Below, in pieces: positions 6,942 through 14,282 of a stretch of 19,839 nt of DNA. A program made the position numbers and the translations under genes. Each line of letters begins with the position of its first letter. Position 1 is the stretch's first letter. Below the pieces are notes generated by a model. The model was given only the letters and a program-made list of their open reading frames with translations, was not told the origin of the DNA and did no database searches. Origin of the DNA: an uncultured Eubacteriales bacterium (lineage in GTDB: Bacteria > Bacillota > Clostridia > Oscillospirales > CAG-272); assembly GCA_900548735.1 (NCBI GenBank), contig URMC01000028.1, positions 1 through 19,839 on the forward strand, given 5' to 3'.

Positions 6942-7916
6942 ATGAAGGCTATTCTCGTATGTGAAGATAAGAGCTTGCGATGGGACGAGGTTCCGAATCC
7001 CGTTCTTACCGAAAACGATGTTTTGATTAAAGTGGAGTATGCCGCTTTGAACCGCGCGGATCTGATGCAAAGGGAGGGAGATTATCCCCCGCCAGAGGGA
7101 TGCCCCGATTGGATGGGGCTTGAAGTTTCGGGTGAAATCGTTGAAATGAGCAACGGAGCAAAAGAAAAATCAGGATATAAGATCGGTGACAAGGTTTGCG
7201 CCTTGCTTGGCGGCGGAGGCTATGCCGAGTATGTTTCCGTAAAATATGATATGTGTATGCCGGTGCCGGAGAATTGTACGATGGCGGAAGCTGCGGCAAT
7301 TCCCGAAGCTTTTGCAACGGCATATCTGCAATTGTTTGTGGAGGGACGCGCCAAAGCCGGAAATACGCTGCTGATGCAGGCAGGTGCAAGCGGACTTGCA
7401 AGTGTTATCATTCCAATGGCAAAGGCGTTTGGTTTGCGGGTTATCACCACAGTTATTCGCAATCCGGAAGAAATAAAGTCTTTGGGTGCTGATTTGGTAG
7501 TGGATACGAGGACGCAGAGCCTGCCTTCGGTTTTGAAAGACGAGGAAGCCGCAGGAAGAGCAATTGATATTGCAATAGATTGCCTTGGAGGTTCAAATCT
7601 CGGCGAGTGCCTGCCTTACGTAAGGTATGGTTGCCGTTGGATTGTGATTGCGGCATTGGCAGGGGAAAGCACTACGGTGAACCTGAAGAATATCTATAAA
7701 AAAAATATCAGAATTATCGGCAGTACGCTCCGTTCCAGAACCCCGGAAATGAAAGCCGGAATTCTTTCAAACCTTGTCAGCGAGGTGTGGGAAAAGATTG
7801 CGGATGGTGAAATAAAACCTACCATATATAAAGTTCTTCCGATTACGGAAACCGAAGAAGCTCAGAATATTCTTTATCGCGGAGAAAATATCGGTAAGGT
7901 CGTACTGAAGGTTTAG
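6942..7916 (+). CDS. PIG3-type NAD(P)H:quinone oxidoreductase (MDR family)
   Basis: The 324-residue product carries the PIG3/quinone oxidoreductase signature NRADLMQREGDYPPP (37-51), a nucleotide-binding AGASGLAS (147-154), and a C-terminus ending in the usual NIGKVVLKV. It has no zinc ligands, as expected for this branch. Such enzymes reduce quinones or enones with NADPH. The ATG at 6942 follows GGAGG by six bases; a longer frame starting inside the previous gene lacks a ribosome site. It starts 22 bases after the MDR gene and ends 21 bases before the Gfo/Idh/MocA gene, so the three are cotranscribed. Within a pathway it may handle an unsaturated ketone intermediate, for example after oxidation and beta-elimination of a sugar; that is inference. 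Confidence 0.88.
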   Translation: MKAILVCEDKSLRWDEVPNPVLTENDVLIKVEYAALNRADLMQREGDYPPPEGCPDWMGLEVSGEIVEMSNGAKEKSGYKIGDKVCALLGGGGYAEYVSVKYDMCMPVPENCTMAEAAAIPEAFATAYLQLFVEGRAKAGNTLLMQAGASGLASVIIPMAKAFGLRVITTVIRNPEEIKSLGADLVVDTRTQSLPSVLKDEEAAGRAIDIAIDCLGGSNLGECLPYVRYGCRWIVIAALAGESTTVNLKNIYKKNIRIIGSTLRSRTPEMKAGILSNLVSEVWEKIADGEIKPTIYKVLPITETEEAQNILYRGENIGKVVLKV

Positions 7917-7937
7917 CAGAGAGGAAAAGTCACAATA

Positions 7938-8948
7938 ATGAAAAAGATCAAGATTGCCCAGATCGGAACCAGTGCAAACAGCCACGGAAACCAGATATGG
8001 AAAAGCCTGTTGAAGCAAACGGACATATTTGAAGTGGTTGGTTATGCGTTTCCCGAAAACGAGAAAGATAAATTTCCGAATCAGGTGAAGGCTTTTGAGG
8101 GCTACCGGGAGATGACGGTGGAGGAAATACTTCACGACTGTGAGATTGAGGCAGTGGCAGTAGAGACCGAAGAAATGTACCTGACGAAATATGCGCTTAT
8201 GGTCGCAAAGGCAGGCAAGCATTTGCATATGGAAAAGCCGGGAGGGCTTCAACTTGATGACTTTGAAGAACTTATCCGTGTATTAAAAGCGAAAAATCTG
8301 ACCTTTTCCACAGGCTATATGTATCGTTTTAATCCCGCAATCAGGGAAGTGCTTGAAAATATCAAAAGCGGCAAGCTTGGCAAGATTTATTCGGTGGAAG
8401 CGCATATGGACTGTAAGCATACGCAGGCAATCAGGGCGTGGCTTGGAAATTTCAAGGGCGGAATGCTGTTTTTCCTCGGTTGCCATCTTATCGATTTGAT
8501 ATATCAGATTCAGGGAGAACCGGATGAAATCATTCCCCTTTCCTGCTCAACGGATCCTGACGGGCTTCATACCGAGGATTACGGTATGGTGGCATTCAAA
8601 TATCGGAGCGGGGTCTCCTTTGCCAAAACCTGCGACAACGAGTGCGGCGGCTTTATGAGACGCCAGCTTGTTATTTGCGGAGAAAAGGGAACGGTGGAGA
8701 TCAAGCCGCTTGAAGTGAGTGTGAAAGGCGGTCAGTACACTTGTTATGCAGAATGCTATGATGCCACGGGAAATTTCAAAGATTGGTCAAAGCCGTGGAG
8801 CACGGGGCAGACAGCCGTATACGACCGTTATGACGGAATGGTGAAAAACTTTGCCGAACTGGTTCGGGGAAAAGAAAATCCTTATTCTTACGATTACGAA
8901 TTAAACCTGTATAAATTGCTTTTAAGGGCGTGCGGCAAAGAGATATAG
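7938..8948 (+). CDS. Gfo/Idh/MocA family oxidoreductase
   Basis: The 336-residue product has an N-terminal Rossmann domain (IAQIG at 6-10), the diagnostic EKP motif at 99-101, and a C-terminal alpha/beta domain that includes the GCHLIDL segment (His182, Asp185) expected at the active site. Family members oxidise or reduce sugars, inositols and glycosides with NAD(P). The glycine-rich loop is unusual (GTSANSHG instead of GxGxxG), which suggests an altered cofactor grip. It is the third gene of the AraC-linked operon, with GAGAGGAAAAG upstream of the start, and it ends before two strong terminators. Pairing with a zinc-less MDR echoes the fused bi-domain oxidoreductases. The substrate is unknown. 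Confidence 0.9.
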   Translation: MKKIKIAQIGTSANSHGNQIWKSLLKQTDIFEVVGYAFPENEKDKFPNQVKAFEGYREMTVEEILHDCEIEAVAVETEEMYLTKYALMVAKAGKHLHMEKPGGLQLDDFEELIRVLKAKNLTFSTGYMYRFNPAIREVLENIKSGKLGKIYSVEAHMDCKHTQAIRAWLGNFKGGMLFFLGCHLIDLIYQIQGEPDEIIPLSCSTDPDGLHTEDYGMVAFKYRSGVSFAKTCDNECGGFMRRQLVICGEKGTVEIKPLEVSVKGGQYTCYAECYDATGNFKDWSKPWSTGQTAVYDRYDGMVKNFAELVRGKENPYSYDYELNLYKLLLRACGKEI

Positions 8949-9041
8949 TTAAAAACCGAAATCCAAGCGGGTCTCGTGCGAAAATCGGAAAAGACAGTCG
9001 CACTGCAAGAAACGGGAGGGAACCGTAAGCGGTAAAATTTT

Positions 9042-9074
9042 AGCGGGAGGGCATTGGAATAATGCCCTCCCGCT
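9042..9074. terminator. 14-bp hairpin after the dehydrogenase operon
   Basis: AGCGGGAGGGCATT pairs perfectly with 9061-9074 around a five-base loop. It lies about 95 bases past the operon's last stop codon and is followed immediately by a second, more typical terminator. Confidence 0.6.
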
Positions 9075-9077
9075 TTC

Positions 9078-9106
9078 GGCACGGTTTTGGGAATCCGTGC
9101 CTTTTT
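9078..9106 (+). terminator. Rho-independent terminator of the dehydrogenase operon
   Basis: GGCACGG and CCGTGCC enclose a ten-base loop and are followed directly by TTTTT (9102-9106). This is a textbook rightward terminator. Confidence 0.85.
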
Positions 9107-9143
9107 ATGTTGAAATTTCCGAAATAATATGATATAACAAGGT

Positions 9144-9225
9144 AACGAAATACCCACAAATCCAACGATAACCCCCACAAAGATAACGATTACCCATAAA
9201 TCCAACGAAATATTGTTGGCAACGA
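9144..9225. repeat. Phased AACGA repeat, about 20-base period
   Basis: AACGA recurs at 9144, 9164, 9185, 9204 and 9221. Between the first four lie similar spacers of the form ACCCAYAAATCC. The units are degenerate, so this is a short tandem repeat or a phased binding array rather than a CRISPR. It lies between the operon terminators and the tRNA terminator, in a stretch (9107-9330) where I see no convincing gene. Confidence 0.5.
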
Positions 9226-9265
9226 AAAAGCGCCACCGCGGAAAATTATCTGCGATGGCGTTTTT
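9225..9265. terminator. Bidirectional hairpin terminator
   Basis: CGCCA (9231-9235) and TGGCG (9256-9260) pair, as do an inner CGC and GCG. The stem is flanked by AAAAA on the left and TTTTT on the right, so it has a T-tract on each strand. A second small inverted repeat (TTTTTCGG with its complement) follows at 9285-9307. Confidence 0.55.
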
Positions 9266-9330
9266 CGGTTGTTCAGCAAGCCTGTTTTTCGGAAATGCAC
9301 CGAAAAAAGACCCGATAAAGCCCATAAAGC

Positions 9331-9368
9331 AAAAAATAGGGACTACCATTCTATCAAAATAGTAGTCC
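9331..9368 (-). terminator. Terminator of tRNA-Pro
   Basis: On the minus strand GGACTAC and GTAGTCC (7 bp, plus inner TAT/ATA pairs) are followed by CTATTTTTT. The hairpin begins five bases after the CCA end of the tRNA. Confidence 0.8.
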
Positions 9369-9373
9369 TTATT

Positions 9374-9450
9374 TGGTCGGAGTGACAGGATTCGAACCTG
9401 CGGCCTCTTGGTCCCGAACCAAGCGCACTACCAAGCTGTGCCACACCCCG
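9374..9450 (-). tRNA. tRNA-Pro (anticodon CGG), CCA encoded
   Basis: The minus strand folds into a full 77-base cloverleaf: acceptor CGGGGTG/CACTCCG, D arm GCAC/GTGC, anticodon stem CTTGG/CCAAG with loop TTCGGGA (anticodon CGG, reading CCG), five-base variable loop, and T arm GCAGG-TTCGAAT-CCTGT. It ends in discriminator A and an encoded CCA. It has its own promoter and terminator, so it is a stand-alone tRNA gene. It lies at the boundary between the AT-rich segment and the GC-rich glycan operon. I found no second copy of its 3' end within the window. Confidence 0.95.
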
Positions 9451-9475
9451 ATTTGCGGTTCCAAACGCAAAAGTC

Positions 9476-9504
9476 ATTTTATCACAGCGAAAACGATTTG
9501 TCAA
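9476..9504 (-). promoter_or_regulatory. Promoter of tRNA-Pro
   Basis: On the minus strand TTGACA (9504-9499) and TAAAAT (9481-9476) are 17 bases apart. The predicted start near 9469 gives a tRNA leader of roughly 20 bases. Confidence 0.85.
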
Positions 9505-9574
9505 GTGGTTTTTGCAAAAAGACACAGCTTGTTTTGTTTTTTGGTACAAAGTGTGCTGAAAATCGGGAGAAACA

Positions 9575-9603
9575 TTGACAGATGAACCGAGTTGTGCTAT
9601 AAT
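9575..9603 (+). promoter_or_regulatory. Perfect sigma-70 promoter of the dideoxyhexose operon
   Basis: TTGACA (9575-9580) and TATAAT (9598-9603) are 17 bases apart, with an extended TGC before the -10 box. The predicted start near 9610 leaves a leader of about 130 bases before rfbF. That leader is GC-rich and can form GCACG/CGTGC and GCGGCGG/CCGCCGC hairpins. I see no other good promoter in the operon, so all nine genes probably depend on it. Confidence 0.85.
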
Positions 9604-9741
9604 GTTTTTAACTCTGCGCGGCGGGTCTTTTCTTTGCGGCGTTTTTGCGGGGAAAGCACGGGCGCGCGTGCGGCGGCATTGCCCGCCGCGGCGGTACTGC
9701 ATATTCCGAAAATCAGATATATAAAATGTAGGAGATTTTTT

Positions 9742-10518
9742 ATGAAAGTTGTCATTCTTGCAGGTGGTTTCGGCACGAGAATCAGCGAGGAATCGCACCT
9801 TCGCCCGAAACCGATGGTAGAGGTCGGCGGGATGCCGGTGCTCTGGCACGTGATGAAATACTATTCCTCCTTCGGGCTGAATGAGTTTATCATCTGTGCC
9901 GGCTACAAGCAGAACGTGATCAAGGAATGGTTTGCCGATTACTACATCAACCACAGCGATGTGACCTTTGACTTTGTGAAGAAGGAGAAGATTACGGTGC
10001 ACGCCACCGAATCCGACCCCTGGCGCGTGACGGTGGTGGACACCGGCCTCAACACCATGACCGGCGGGCGGATCAAACGGATCGGCAGATATCTGGACGA
10101 CGAGCCGTTCTGCATGACCTACGGCGACGGGGTTTCCAACGTGGATATTGCCAAGGAGCTGGAGTTCCATAAAAAGCACGGCAAGCTGGCAACCCTGACG
10201 GCGGTGCATCCGGATTCCCGTTTCGGGGTGCTGGATATTCAGAGCAATCAGATCATGGCTTTCCGGGAGAAGAGCGACGCCGATGTGGGATGGATCAACG
10301 GCGGATTTATGATTCTTGACCCGAAGGTGCTGGATTATATCGAAGGCGACAGCACGGTATTTGAGCGCGACCCGCTGGAAAAGCTGGTAGCGGACGGGCA
10401 GCTGATGGCATTCCGCCATCGCGGCTTCTGGCAGTGTATGGACACCCTGCGCGACAAGGAGCGGCTGGAAGGGCTGTGGAACAGTAAAAAAGCGCCGTGG
10501 AAGCGCTGGGAGAACTGA
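9742..10518 (+). CDS. rfbF: Glucose-1-phosphate cytidylyltransferase
   Basis: RfbF makes CDP-glucose from CTP and glucose-1-phosphate, the first committed step towards CDP-linked 3,6-dideoxyhexoses. The 258-residue product matches the family length. It starts with the nucleotidyltransferase signature LAGGFGTRISEESHLRPKPM (6-25), where the family uses FGTR-EE-RPKPM to bind CTP. YGDGVSNVD (128-136) supplies the metal-binding aspartates, and GGF-D is followed by a late GFWQCMDTLRD typical of RfbF. The ATG at 9742 follows GGAG by eight bases; the longer upstream frame is leader sequence. Its stop codon overlaps the rfbG start by one base (TGATG), so the two are coupled. The assignment is secure. 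Confidence 0.96.
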   Translation: MKVVILAGGFGTRISEESHLRPKPMVEVGGMPVLWHVMKYYSSFGLNEFIICAGYKQNVIKEWFADYYINHSDVTFDFVKKEKITVHATESDPWRVTVVDTGLNTMTGGRIKRIGRYLDDEPFCMTYGDGVSNVDIAKELEFHKKHGKLATLTAVHPDSRFGVLDIQSNQIMAFREKSDADVGWINGGFMILDPKVLDYIEGDSTVFERDPLEKLVADGQLMAFRHRGFWQCMDTLRDKERLEGLWNSKKAPWKRWEN

Positions 10519-11582
10519 TGTTAGCGCCGGGCTTTGACCCCGCGTTTTACCGCGGGAAGCGCGTGTTTGTGACCGGGCACACCGGGTTCAAGGGCGCGTG
10601 GCTGTGCCGGATTCTGCAAAAATACGGCGCGGTGGTGACCGGCTTTTCCACCGAACCGCCGACCACGCCGTCGCTGTTTGAAACGGCGAAGGTTGCCGAG
10701 GGGATGACCTCCGTGATCGGGGACATCCGGGATTTTGACGCGCTGTATGCGGCATTTTCCGCGGCGCAGCCGGAGATTGTGCTGCATCTGGCGGCACAGC
10801 CGATTGTGCGCGAGAGTTACCGCGCGCCGGTTTACACCTATGAAACCAACGTGATGGGCACGGTGCACATTCTCGAATGTGTGCGGAAAACCGACTGTGT
10901 GCGGTCCTTTCTGAACGTGACCACCGATAAAGTTTATGAAAACAAAGAGTGGGAGTGGGGCTACCGGGAAAATGAGCCGCTGGACGGTTTTGACCCGTAT
11001 TCCAACAGCAAATCCTGCTCGGAGCTGGTGACGCACAGCTACAAAAACTCCTTTTTTGCGGACGGGCGGGTGGCAATTTCCACCGCGCGGGCGGGTAACG
11101 TAATCGGGGGCGGCGATTTTGCCGCCGACCGCATCATCCCGGACTGCGTGCGCGCCGCACTGGCAGGGGAGGAGATTGTGGTGCGCAACCCCTACTCCAC
11201 GCGCCCCTATCAGCACGTGCTGGAGCCGCTGTTTGCCTACCTGATGATTGCCGCGCGGCAGTATGAGGACGGGAAATATGCGGGTTATTATAATGTAGGT
11301 CCCGACGACGCGGACTGCTTTGCCACCGGAAATCTGGTGGATCTGTTTGTACGCACGTGGGGGGACGGATTGCGCTGGGTCAACCGGTGCGACCACGGAC
11401 CGCACGAGGCAAACTTCCTGAAGCTGGATTGCTCCAAGCTGAAAACCACGTTCGGCTGGCACCCGACCTGGAACCTTGCCACCGCCATTGAAAAGGTGAC
11501 GGAGTGGACGCGGGTGTACGCGGCGGGCGAGGACGTGCGCCCGGTGATGGACCGGCAGATTGACGCATTTGTAAATGCATAA
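10518..11582 (+). CDS. rfbG: CDP-glucose 4,6-dehydratase
   Basis: RfbG converts CDP-glucose to CDP-4-keto-6-deoxyglucose with tightly bound NAD+. The 354-residue product is an extended short-chain dehydrogenase of the expected size. The Rossmann motif TGHTGFKG lies at 19-26, the segment GFKGAWL is characteristic of RfbG, the active-site TTDK is at 135-138, and YSNSK (Tyr161, Lys165) is the catalytic pair. The start at 10518 overlaps the rfbF stop codon. The product is the substrate for the RfbH protein encoded next. The assignment is secure. Confidence 0.96.
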   Translation: MLAPGFDPAFYRGKRVFVTGHTGFKGAWLCRILQKYGAVVTGFSTEPPTTPSLFETAKVAEGMTSVIGDIRDFDALYAAFSAAQPEIVLHLAAQPIVRESYRAPVYTYETNVMGTVHILECVRKTDCVRSFLNVTTDKVYENKEWEWGYRENEPLDGFDPYSNSKSCSELVTHSYKNSFFADGRVAISTARAGNVIGGGDFAADRIIPDCVRAALAGEEIVVRNPYSTRPYQHVLEPLFAYLMIAARQYEDGKYAGYYNVGPDDADCFATGNLVDLFVRTWGDGLRWVNRCDHGPHEANFLKLDCSKLKTTFGWHPTWNLATAIEKVTEWTRVYAAGEDVRPVMDRQIDAFVNA

Positions 11583-11600
11583 TAAAACAGAGGAATGGAT

Positions 11601-12944
11601 ATGAATTTTAACGGAAAAAGCGAAAACGAAGCCAAAGCGGAAATTCTGGAATTGGTGAAGGAATACTGCGACACGTATCACAACAAGAATAAATGGAGCG
11701 AAGGGAAGCGGATTTCCTATGCCTCCCGCGTGTATGACAGCGAGGAAATGACCAACTTAGTGGACAGCGCGCTGGAATTCTGGCTGACGGCAGGGCGCTA
11801 TACCGACGAGTTTGAAAAAAATTTTGCAAAATATCTCGGTGTGAGATATTGTAGCTTAGTCAACTCCGGCTCCTCCGCAAACCTCATTGCCTTCATGACG
11901 CTGACCTCGCCGTTGCTCGGCGAGCGCCGCGTGCGCCGCGGGGATGAGATCATCACCGTGGCGGCGGGCTTTCCCACCACGGTCACGCCGATTCTGCAAT
12001 ACGGCGCGGTGCCGGTGTTTGTGGATGTGACGATTCCGCAATATAATATTGATGTTACCATGCTGGAGAAGGCGCTTTCCCCCAAGACCCGCGCGGTCAT
12101 GGTGGCTCATACGCTCGGCAACCCGTTTGACCTTGCCGCGGTGAAGGCTTTCTGCAACAAATATGACCTGTGGCTGATTGAGGACAACTGTGACGCGCTT
12201 GGCTCCGAGTACACCATCGACGGCAAGACGTATCTCACCGGCACGGTGGGCGACATCGGTACCAGCAGTTTCTACCCTCCGCACCATATGACGATGGGTG
12301 AGGGCGGCGCGGTTTATACCAACAACCCGCTGCTGCACAAAATTATCCGCTCGATGCGCGACTGGGGGAGAGACTGCATCTGCCCCTCCGGCATGGACAA
12401 TATGTGCGGGCACCGGTTTGACCGCCAGTACGGCGAGCTGCCGCTGGGGTACGACCATAAATATGTGTATTCTCACTTCGGCTACAACCTCAAAGCCACC
12501 GATATGCAGGCGGCGGTGGGGTGCGCGCAGCTGAAAAAATTCCCCTCCTTTGTGGCGCGCCGCCGCGAGAACTTTGCGCGGCTGCACAAAGCGCTTGAGT
12601 GCGTGGAGGACAAACTGATTCTGCCGGTGGCGGCGCCGAACGCCAACCCCTCGTGGTTCGGCTTTCTCTTGACCTGCCGCGACGGGGTGGATCGGGAAAA
12701 GGTGGTTTCCTATATCGAGGGGCACGGCGTGCAGACCAGAATGCTGTTTGCCGGAAACCTGATCAAGCACCCCTGTTTTGACGAGCTGAGAAAGAGCGGC
12801 ACGGGGTATCGTGTGGTGGGTGACCTCCACGTGACGGACGAGATTATGGAGCGCACGTTCTGGGTCGGCGTGTACCCCGGTATGACCGATGAAATGATCG
12901 ACTACATGGCAAAGACCATCAAAGAGGCGGTAGCGGCGCAGTGA
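11601..12944 (+). CDS. rfbH: CDP-4-keto-6-deoxyglucose 3-dehydrase (E1)
   Basis: RfbH is the PMP- and [2Fe-2S]-dependent enzyme that removes the C3 hydroxyl of CDP-4-keto-6-deoxyglucose, the step that creates the 3-deoxy sugar. The 447-residue product has the aspartate aminotransferase-like fold. SFYPPHHMTMGEGG (223-236) has His where ordinary aminotransferases have the PLP lysine, which is diagnostic for E1. The cluster cysteines are Cys197, Cys259, Cys261 and Cys269 (NCDALG; DCICPSGMDNMC). As I recall, the Yersinia enzyme has 57 residues between the first two; here there are 61, owing to a small insertion near 205-212. I chose the ATG at 11601, six bases after AGAGGA, over the one at 11595, which sits too close to it. 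The reductase partner RfbI is not in the window. Confidence 0.95.
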   Translation: MNFNGKSENEAKAEILELVKEYCDTYHNKNKWSEGKRISYASRVYDSEEMTNLVDSALEFWLTAGRYTDEFEKNFAKYLGVRYCSLVNSGSSANLIAFMTLTSPLLGERRVRRGDEIITVAAGFPTTVTPILQYGAVPVFVDVTIPQYNIDVTMLEKALSPKTRAVMVAHTLGNPFDLAAVKAFCNKYDLWLIEDNCDALGSEYTIDGKTYLTGTVGDIGTSSFYPPHHMTMGEGGAVYTNNPLLHKIIRSMRDWGRDCICPSGMDNMCGHRFDRQYGELPLGYDHKYVYSHFGYNLKATDMQAAVGCAQLKKFPSFVARRRENFARLHKALECVEDKLILPVAAPNANPSWFGFLLTCRDGVDREKVVSYIEGHGVQTRMLFAGNLIKHPCFDELRKSGTGYRVVGDLHVTDEIMERTFWVGVYPGMTDEMIDYMAKTIKEAVAAQ

Positions 12945-12983
12945 GCCTGCCTTGTAAGATTGCCGGGAAAGGAAGTGACGGGG

Positions 12984-14267
12984 ATGAACGGGCCGGAACT
13001 GGAACGGAATGAAAAACAGAAAAAAGGCGGCTTGAAATCCGCTTTTCGGGAGCTGACCCCCGGCAAACTGTTTGCCTTCTGCGTGCTGTTTGGCGCCGCT
13101 TGGTGCGTTCTTTACTACTTTTTCAATCCGAACGCCGGGTTTGAGAAACTGTTTTTCCGCTCCGGGGAAGATATGTTTATGGACTTCTTCAACTCGGTGA
13201 GAGACGCGGCGCAGTTTGCCCGCGTGTATACCGAGCGCCGGGTGATTTATCCTCCGCTGGCAAACCTGCTGTTTCTGATTTTTTCCCGCTTTCTGCCTGC
13301 CTCCTATACCGACACCGCGTTTGCGGAGCGGTTGCGCTGGCGGGAAGTGCCTGCGGCGTATCTGCTGATTTTTCTGTATTCGGCGGCAATGCTGCTGGCG
13401 CTGTATGTTCTGCTTCGCGACAGCGCGCGCACCCGAGGAACTTTTGAGGTGCTGTTTCCGCTGGCGGCGGTATTCAGCTTTCCGGCAGTATATGCCGTGG
13501 AGAGAGGGAACATTATCCTGCTTTCCGCCATTCTGACCCTGTTTTTCGCCGCGACCTATCAAAGCGAGAACCGGATGCACCGGGAGCTGGGGCTGATTTG
13601 CCTTGCGGCGGCGTTCGGGCTGAAACTCTATCCGGCGCTGTTCGGCTGGGTGCTGATTGCCGATAAACGCTATCGGGAGGCGGCGCGGTGCGCGGTCTAC
13701 GGAGTGCTGTTTCTGCTGATTCCGTCTTTCTTCTTCGGGGGTCCGATGTGTCTTTTGACGATGGTACAGAACGTGCTGCGGTTTTCCAGCGTGCAGGACC
13801 CGGCGGTGCTTTCCAACTTCACCACGTATACGGCGTGGGTACTGGGCGTGCCCGCCAAGGCGCTCTCCCGGGTGTTTTACCTGTGGTGTGCCGTTTGTTT
13901 GGCGGCGTTTCTGCTTTCCCCGTTCGTCTTCCGCGAGAAACGGTGGAAGTGCTTTCTGATGGGCGCGGTGCTGATTCTCACCGTGCCGTCCCTGACCTCG
14001 CCGTACAGCGCGACCTTTTTGCTGATCCCGCTTCTGCTGTTGGCAAAGACCCCCGAAAAGCATACCGCGTCTGACTGGGTGTATCTGATCTGGGCGATTT
14101 TACCGTTTGTGCCGATCCCCAATCTGACCAAATATTCGACCAATATGATTACGGTCTATGTGGCGACCGGGGTGCTTTCGGTGTATCTGTGCGCGGAGAT
14201 TCTGATCGGCTTTTTCGGGGGGCTGTTGCAAAAACGCGCCGGCGCGCCGGCGGCGGCAGAAACCTGA
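12984..14267 (+). CDS. Polytopic GT-C glycosyltransferase, GT87-like (DUF2029)
   Basis: The 427-residue product has a charged N-terminus and about 10-12 hydrophobic helices. Several segments resemble the GT87/DUF2029 family of polyprenol-phosphate-sugar-dependent mannosyltransferases: MDFFNSVRDA (66-75, with a likely catalytic Asp67 in the first outer loop), IYPPLANLLF (88-97), a VERGNIILL segment and GLKLYPALFG. Such enzymes transfer sugars from a lipid-phosphate donor on the outer face of the membrane. That fits the flippase and the GtrB-like enzyme encoded downstream. The ATG at 12984 follows GGAAG by eight bases; TTG and GTG starts further upstream are less likely. The acceptor could be a wall or membrane glycan. 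The family call is by pattern only, but membrane topology is clear. Its 3' end contains a GCGCCGGCGCGCCGG repeat also found at 18205-18219. Confidence 0.75.
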   Translation: MNGPELERNEKQKKGGLKSAFRELTPGKLFAFCVLFGAAWCVLYYFFNPNAGFEKLFFRSGEDMFMDFFNSVRDAAQFARVYTERRVIYPPLANLLFLIFSRFLPASYTDTAFAERLRWREVPAAYLLIFLYSAAMLLALYVLLRDSARTRGTFEVLFPLAAVFSFPAVYAVERGNIILLSAILTLFFAATYQSENRMHRELGLICLAAAFGLKLYPALFGWVLIADKRYREAARCAVYGVLFLLIPSFFFGGPMCLLTMVQNVLRFSSVQDPAVLSNFTTYTAWVLGVPAKALSRVFYLWCAVCLAAFLLSPFVFREKRWKCFLMGAVLILTVPSLTSPYSATFLLIPLLLLAKTPEKHTASDWVYLIWAILPFVPIPNLTKYSTNMITVYVATGVLSVYLCAEILIGFFGGLLQKRAGAPAAAET

Positions 14268-14282
14268 AAGAAAGAAATATTT

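Noticed and set aside
9144..9225. Possible CRISPR array
   Set aside because: The units are only about 20 bases long in total, repeats of five conserved bases are too short, and the spacers resemble each other. No cas genes are present.
8894..9349. A 151-codon minus-strand frame through the AACGA repeat
   Set aside because: It passes through four hairpin or terminator structures and into the 3' end of the Gfo/Idh/MocA gene. The hydrophobic part derives from the repeat, and there is no ribosome site.
9374..9400. tRNA 3' end as an attachment site for an integrated island
   Set aside because: I found no second copy of the tRNA-Pro 3' end elsewhere in the window and no integrase gene.
11856..14063. 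A 735-codon open frame on the minus strand
   Set aside because: It lies antisense to rfbH and the GT87-like gene. The translation is low-complexity, basic and His/Gln-rich, while both plus-strand genes have clear family motifs.
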